NCBI RefSeq assembly: GCF_043196875.1
Contig: NZ_JBEBMX010000005.1
Location: 62,001-126,000 of the forward strand
From: Saccharospirillum sp043196875
GTDB lineage: Bacteria; Pseudomonadota; Gammaproteobacteria; Pseudomonadales; Natronospirillaceae
DNA: 64,000 nt
Direction: 5' to 3'
Shown here: piece after piece, positions 60,153-64,000 of the stretch
Position numbering within the stretch: the first letter of the stretch is position 1
Layout: every line of letters begins with the position of its first letter
Made by a program: the position numbers and the translations under genes
The notes under the pieces: generated by a model
Seen by the model: the letters and a program-made list of their open reading frames with translations, nothing else
Database searches by the model: none
Told to the model about the DNA's origin: nothing

Positions 60153-60292
60153 CCAATATTTTCCAACAGCCGTCGAAATCAGACCTTCCCGCTCGACTAA
60201 GCGCTGACGGCATCTAAGCTGTCACTCATTCATTTGGGAGGTCTGATATGGCCAAGGTTTAAAACCGGCATTAATAAATCGAGGGTTTGGCA

Positions 60293-60868
60293 ATGGTGAG
60301 GTCAAACGGTCATGTGACCATTCATATGGCAACCAGCCTGGATGGCTTTATTGCCCGCAAGGATGGTCGCGTCGATTGGATGGAAACGACGGATGAATTT
60401 CGCGCGGGTAAGGAGCTGAGTTCAGCAGCGGTCGAAACCTTTCTCGATGGTATTGATTGTTACGTCATGGGCTCCCGGACATATGAAACGGCGCTCGACT
60501 TCGAAGCAAAAGGCTTTGGCTGGGCTTATGGCGACAAACCGACTGTCGTACTCACGCATCGGAGCTTGCCGAAAAGCCGTGACACGGTGGAATTCTATTG
60601 CGGTGATCTGAGCGAATTGATAAACCAGCAGCTCAACTCAAGGTTTCGTTCCATCTGGGTCGCTGGCGGCGGTTCCGTTGCCGGAGAGTGTCTGCGACTT
60701 GGTTTAGCCGATGAAATTTCATGCTCAATATTGCCTGTGGTCATTGGTGAAGGCATTGCATTTTTTGACGGTCTTAACCGCGACGTTCCACTGCATCTGC
60801 TGGAGGTAAATGCCTACAAAAGCGGCATGGTGGAAATGCGATACGCAGTTATAACACCGAAGCAATAG
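60293..60868 (+). CDS. Dihydrofolate reductase / RibD C-terminal family protein
   Basis: 191 aa from the ATG at 60293 with GAGGG before it. THIHMATSLDGFIARKDGRVDW-type start (seen from residue 9), YVMGSRTYE and the nucleotide block WVAGGGSVAGECLRLGLADE are typical of the family. Functions vary from pyrimidine reductases to unknown; no neighbour fixes the role. Confidence 0.88.
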   Translation: MVRSNGHVTIHMATSLDGFIARKDGRVDWMETTDEFRAGKELSSAAVETFLDGIDCYVMGSRTYETALDFEAKGFGWAYGDKPTVVLTHRSLPKSRDTVEFYCGDLSELINQQLNSRFRSIWVAGGGSVAGECLRLGLADEISCSILPVVIGEGIAFFDGLNRDVPLHLLEVNAYKSGMVEMRYAVITPKQ

Positions 60869-60996
60869 CTTACCTCCTGCCACAAAAGCCACCGTTGTTA
60901 GCAGCCGACAGGTATTGATTGAAGTTAAGTAATAAGCGGCAGTATTGTGTTTCGATTCCTGGTTCTGTTTCGGTACCAAACAATGAGGTAACGGCT

Positions 60997-61575
60997 GTGA
61001 ATGACAAAATTCGTAATATCGAAAGTACTTTGTTATCCGATAACTGGTACCGATTGCACAAATATCGATTCGACTATCAAGGTCCCGATGGTCAGTGGCA
61101 GACCCAGGAACGTGAAGCCTATGATCGTGGCAACGGTGCGACCATATTGTTGTATAACCCCGTTAAGAAAACGGTCATATTGACTCGCCAGTTTCGCCTG
61201 CCAACTTATATCAACGGTAATGACGACGGTATGCTGATAGAGAGCTGTGCCGGGCTGCTGGACCAGGATAATGCCGAAGATTGTATTCGCCGGGAGGCAG
61301 AAGAAGAGACGGGTTACCGAATAGAACAGGTACAGAAAGTCTTTGAAGCCTATATGTCACCGGGTTCGGTTACCGAACTGGTCTATTTTTTCATCGCCCG
61401 ATACAGTGAATCGATGAAAGTGTCGGAAGGTGGGGGTCTGGCGCATGAGCAAGAAAACATAGAGGTCCTGGAAATCCCCATTAGCAGTGCCCTTGCCATG
61501 ATCGATAGTGGCGACATACGCGATGGCAAGACCATCATGTTGCTGCAATACCTTCAGTTAAAGGGAATGCTGTGA
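60997..61575 (+). CDS. nudK: GDP-mannose pyrophosphatase NudK
   Basis: 192 aa from GTG 60997 (GAGGTAA before); E. coli NudK has 191 aa. DRGNGATILLYNP, LIESCAGLLD, the Nudix helix REAEEETGYRIEQV, and YMSPGSVTELVYFFIARY match NudK closely. It hydrolyses GDP-mannose to GMP and mannose 1-phosphate. Confidence 0.92.
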   Translation: MNDKIRNIESTLLSDNWYRLHKYRFDYQGPDGQWQTQEREAYDRGNGATILLYNPVKKTVILTRQFRLPTYINGNDDGMLIESCAGLLDQDNAEDCIRREAEEETGYRIEQVQKVFEAYMSPGSVTELVYFFIARYSESMKVSEGGGLAHEQENIEVLEIPISSALAMIDSGDIRDGKTIMLLQYLQLKGML

Positions 61576-61619
61576 CATAGTCCGGATATTGACGGGATAC
61601 TTTATATCATTGTTTGCTT

Positions 61620-62198
61620 ATGAACGCCCAAGTTGATGCCTTTATCGATAATGCCAAGCGTTGGTCCGATGAATACCGGGCGATGCGCCATATTGTTCTG
61701 CAATCAGGTCTAACCGAAGCCTATAAATGGGGCAAACCCTGTTACACCTTAAATGACAACAATGTCCTGATCATTCAGGGTTTTAAACACTTCTGTGCCT
61801 TACTGTTCACTAAGGGCGCCTTGATTGAAGATCCTGCTGGCATATTGCAATGGCCGGGCGAACACACTCAGTCTGCAAAGCGGTGTTGTTTTAGCGATGT
61901 CGAAAACATTCACCAGGATGCCGCTGCTATTCGCGCTTGCATCGATGATGCGATTCGAGTTGAAAAGGCGGGGTTGAAGGTTGAATTCAAGAAAACCGAG
62001 GCGTTTTCTGTGCCACCCGAATTTCAGCAACGTCTGGAGGAACTGCCCACATTGAAGTCAGCGTTTGAGTCGTTGACGCCTGGTCGTCAGCGCGCCTATT
62101 TGTTGTATTTTTCCAATGCCAAACAATCAAAAACCCGGGCTGCTCGGGTGGAAAAATATCTGGAACGGATACTGGATGGGTTGGGATTAACTGATTGA
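61620..62198 (+). CDS. YdeI/DUF1801-family protein
   Basis: 192 aa. An N-terminal DUF1801-like fold (YKWGKPCYTLNDNNVLII, about 38-55) leads to a C-terminal helical YdeI/OmpD-associated region (about 140-192) with LTPGRQRAYLLYFSNAKQ and KTRAARVEKYL. E. coli YdeI is linked to peptide resistance. No clear ribosome site precedes the ATG at 61620. Confidence 0.82.
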   Translation: MNAQVDAFIDNAKRWSDEYRAMRHIVLQSGLTEAYKWGKPCYTLNDNNVLIIQGFKHFCALLFTKGALIEDPAGILQWPGEHTQSAKRCCFSDVENIHQDAAAIRACIDDAIRVEKAGLKVEFKKTEAFSVPPEFQQRLEELPTLKSAFESLTPGRQRAYLLYFSNAKQSKTRAARVEKYLERILDGLGLTD

Positions 62199-62251
62199 GT
62201 TGATAGGCGCAGCAAAGTCGCCTGTTAACACCTGAAAACCGGGAGGTTGAA

Positions 62252-62413
62252 ATGGATATAGTTGCATTGACCCTCATGCCCATTGGCATGCTGGGGTTCA
62301 TTTTTGGGTTAATTGCCTTCTCGAAAGTCGTTCGTCTGGAAGCGCAGGTCGATCATTTGCGGACTACTCTGAAAGAGCGCTCGTCTATATTGGATGAGGA
62401 CGTATCGTTGTGA
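62252..62413 (+). CDS. 53-aa membrane peptide with coiled-coil tail
   Basis: MDIVALTLMPIGMLGFIFGL begins a hydrophobic helix, followed by RLEAQVDHLRTTLKE as a heptad-like tail. GGGAGG stands before the ATG. Its stop overlaps the GTG of the next gene as GTGA. No family is recognised. Confidence 0.72.
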   Translation: MDIVALTLMPIGMLGFIFGLIAFSKVVRLEAQVDHLRTTLKERSSILDEDVSL

Positions 62414-63054
62414 AATATGTTTTGTGGTGGCTTTATTCAACAATGATAATCGTCTTCGTAACCTTCGGTCTCTTTCAGGCATTAGGTTTAGGCCAGTTTG
62501 CTTTAGGTAATATTTTTAATGTTGCTATAAACCTGCTGTGTTTGGTCGGCGTGTATGGATATGTCTATAACAAGCCGATCTTTAAGAGAAGCTTATGGAT
62601 ATTGCTGTTTTGGTTCCGGGCGATCTCCGTTGTGCCGAGTGTATTATTGCTGGCTATTTATCCGAATGAAGTGGCGATGCGCTCAGTCGATCTGCTGATT
62701 AATGTGATTCTGATAGTGCCATTGCTTTATGCCTTGTATCGGTATGGATCAATCAATAACCCGCTCTGGGGTGTGGAAAGCCAGGAAAATTTTGTGGCGG
62801 TGCTGCAGCAAAGCCTGAGCTCAACAGATGAAATTGAAACCCTGATCCTGTCCGACCAGCCTGAAGGTAAGGTGAAAACTACAGTGCGCATTTCCAAGTC
62901 AGATGGTGGCCTTCTGGTGCGTATTGAAAAAGAGGCTGCGGGGAAAACGGAAGCCTTTAGCAATGAGGTTGCTGATATTCCTCAACTGGCCAGATTTTTA
63001 AGACATAATACCTTAGTGCGTGCCGCTGACTTTTCATTAGTAGAGGGGTCCTGA
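62410..63054 (+). CDS. Unknown membrane protein, paralogue of the window-end gene
   Basis: 214 aa from GTG 62410. Four membrane helices (about 5-27, 35-55, 62-83, 92-112), then a hydrophilic domain (about 118-214) rich in beta strands. WWLY, GYVYNKPI and LYRYG..NPLW recur in the gene at 63537, so the two are paralogues. It starts inside the end of the 53-aa gene and its stop overlaps the next ATG. Confidence 0.72.
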   Translation: MKYVLWWLYSTMIIVFVTFGLFQALGLGQFALGNIFNVAINLLCLVGVYGYVYNKPIFKRSLWILLFWFRAISVVPSVLLLAIYPNEVAMRSVDLLINVILIVPLLYALYRYGSINNPLWGVESQENFVAVLQQSLSSTDEIETLILSDQPEGKVKTTVRISKSDGGLLVRIEKEAAGKTEAFSNEVADIPQLARFLRHNTLVRAADFSLVEGS

Positions 63055-63485
63055 TGTTTGATTTTGGTAAAAACCCTTTGCCACTCAGTCCAGTCGACTC
63101 GCATGAGAAGACGCGCCTGATCATTATGTATCTCTGTTGCGTCATGGTTGCCATAACTGCCATTGCTGGTCCGATTATCGGTTTGGTTATTGCTTTGGCT
63201 TCGCGCAAAGGAGTCAGTAGCGAGCTAGCGAAGAGTCATATTAATAAGCAGTTGCGCGTGTTTCTCTTTACCGCCATTTGGATGTTGGCAAGCATTGCGT
63301 ATTTCTTGCTGGCATTTACCCTGACCTATTGGCTCGAGAAGGGGTTAGGTGTAGATACTGGCGATATAGAAGACTTTGTGTTTCTGTCGGCAGCCGCAAT
63401 CTTGTTAGGTGCCTTTATCTGGTACTGTTATCGGTCTTTGGTTGGTTTCATTTTGGTTCTGAGAAATGAGCCAATTAAGCGTTAG
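63054..63485 (+). CDS. DUF4870-like small membrane protein
   Basis: 143 aa, ATG overlapping the previous stop (TGATG). SHEKTRLIIMYLCCVMVAIT, a pair of long hydrophobic spans (about 25-55 and 75-100) and a third (about 110-135) fit the general DUF4870/Tic20-like layout (KSHINKQLRVFLFTAIW). The assignment is tentative. Confidence 0.7.
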   Translation: MFDFGKNPLPLSPVDSHEKTRLIIMYLCCVMVAITAIAGPIIGLVIALASRKGVSSELAKSHINKQLRVFLFTAIWMLASIAYFLLAFTLTYWLEKGLGVDTGDIEDFVFLSAAAILLGAFIWYCYRSLVGFILVLRNEPIKR

Positions 63486-63536
63486 AGTGTATAGACCGAG
63501 ATGTCATCTATTCCTGAAGTGCAGCGGTAGAACGAG

Positions 63537-64000
63537 ATGTTAAAACCCATTCTGTGGTGGCTCTATGCCGTGGTGGTTATTGCATTAACTGTAATGAGCA
63601 TCCGCTTGGCACTGGGGCAGGATTATTCAGTGTCGATCAGCTCGGCAGGGATCGGCGGAAATATCTGGATACTCTTTGCGCTCTTTGGTTATGTCTATAA
63701 TAAACCCATCATTGGCTATGAGCTCTGGCGGTTTTTATTTTGGTTGGCGCTGGTCGTCCAGCTGCCGCTGATGTTGGGGTTAGTGGGTGTCTTGTATTCC
63801 GGTGTGATGTCTTTCTGGATTAGCGTCATGGTCACCCTTTTCTATGGGTTGCTGAACGTTCCCGCCTTCTACGTTTTATATCGCTATGGTGATTTTTATC
63901 ATCCGGCCTGGAATCATGGTTTGTTCGATGATCAGTTGGCGGCCCTGCAGCAGCGTCTGGCCAGGGAGTCAACTGTCGTACTGAGCTATCAGGACGCTGA
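63537..64000 (+). CDS. Unknown membrane protein, cut by window end
   Basis: ATG at 63537; 154 codons open to the last base. It opens MLKPILWWLYAVVVIALTVM and repeats GYVYNKPI, LYRYGDFYHPAWN and AALQQRL, which match the 62410 gene in order and spacing. Four membrane helices and the start of the same C-terminal domain are seen. It is a second paralogue of that gene; the end is missing. Confidence 0.72.
   Translation, partial: MLKPILWWLYAVVVIALTVMSIRLALGQDYSVSISSAGIGGNIWILFALFGYVYNKPIIGYELWRFLFWLALVVQLPLMLGLVGVLYSGVMSFWISVMVTLFYGLLNVPAFYVLYRYGDFYHPAWNHGLFDDQLAALQQRLARESTVVLSYQDA

Overview
The window looks like chromosomal DNA of an aerobic, microaerobically competent gammaproteobacterium. The gene orders ruvC-ruvA-ruvB-tolQRAB-pal-cpoB-queC, dapA-bamC-(metallo-hydrolase)-purC and ccoNOQP-ccoGHIS-safE...fnr are those of pseudomonads and marine Oceanospirillales (Saccharospirillum/Reinekea-like bacteria would fit). 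This lineage guess is an inference from synteny and protein style, not a search result. I see no prophage, transposase, plasmid gene or CRISPR array. Most genes are housekeeping. Two runs of N (695-790 and 47219-47317) are scaffold gaps, and each is flanked by two identical copies of tRNA-associated sequence.

Layout. 1-492: 3' end of a TRAP transporter permease. 531-1086: a tRNA promoter, a gapped leader, then tRNA-Val and tRNA-Asp, with a stray tRNA-Asp 3' fragment at 1164-1188. 1.4-8.9 kb: fadH, the GTPase ylqF/rbgA, an HDAC-like deacetylase facing a Pat-type protein acetyltransferase, and nudC. 8.8-20.5 kb (minus strand): a respiratory block in transcription order ccoN, O, Q, P, G, H, I, S, safE, a gamma-glutamylcyclotransferase-like gene, an unknown gene, ttcA, fnr, and a hidden 48-codon membrane-protein gene. 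Three FNR/Anr-type boxes are present: one at ccoN and two in front of the 48-codon gene. 20.8-31.6 kb (plus strand): acyP (with a Fur-like box upstream), aspS, yebC, ruvCAB, the Tol-Pal envelope cluster and queC. 31.6-33.1 kb: two identical tRNA-Lys genes and nadA. 33.1-42.8 kb: a BepA-type protease, a TusA-like protein, a PerM-type transporter, a peroxiredoxin, dapA, short bamC, a metallo-hydrolase, purC, an outer-membrane barrel, a TetR regulator and the NAD(P)HX repair enzyme.

42.8-64 kb holds more lineage-specific genes: a cysteine-rich lipoprotein, a 484-aa coiled-coil membrane protein, a stand-alone FKBP N-terminal domain next to its full-length paralogue, tRNA-Asn around a gap, a membrane coiled-coil protein coupled to a 35-aa CxxC peptide, a YheT-type hydrolase, rlmM, tusA, a MATE transporter, epmC, a degenerate-GGDEF/EAL protein, rhlB and pdxB. 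It ends in small single genes (VOC, Pmp3/YqaE, a Cys-less isochorismatase-like protein, a RibD-C reductase-like protein, nudK, a YdeI-like protein). The right edge is a tight operon of small membrane proteins containing two paralogues, the second cut by the window end.

How the genes work together. The cbb3 oxidase genes, their copper-loading and assembly factors, and the oxygen sensor FNR form one low-oxygen respiration unit. Tol-Pal, BamC, BepA and the FKBP proteins serve envelope assembly. RuvABC, AspS, QueC, TtcA, RlmM, TusA, EpmC and RhlB serve DNA repair and RNA/translation quality. No large undescribed system is obvious. The best novelty candidates are the FNR-boxed 48-aa protein, the intrinsic terminator embedded in the cpoB signal sequence, the orphan FKBP_N protein and the terminal membrane-protein operon.
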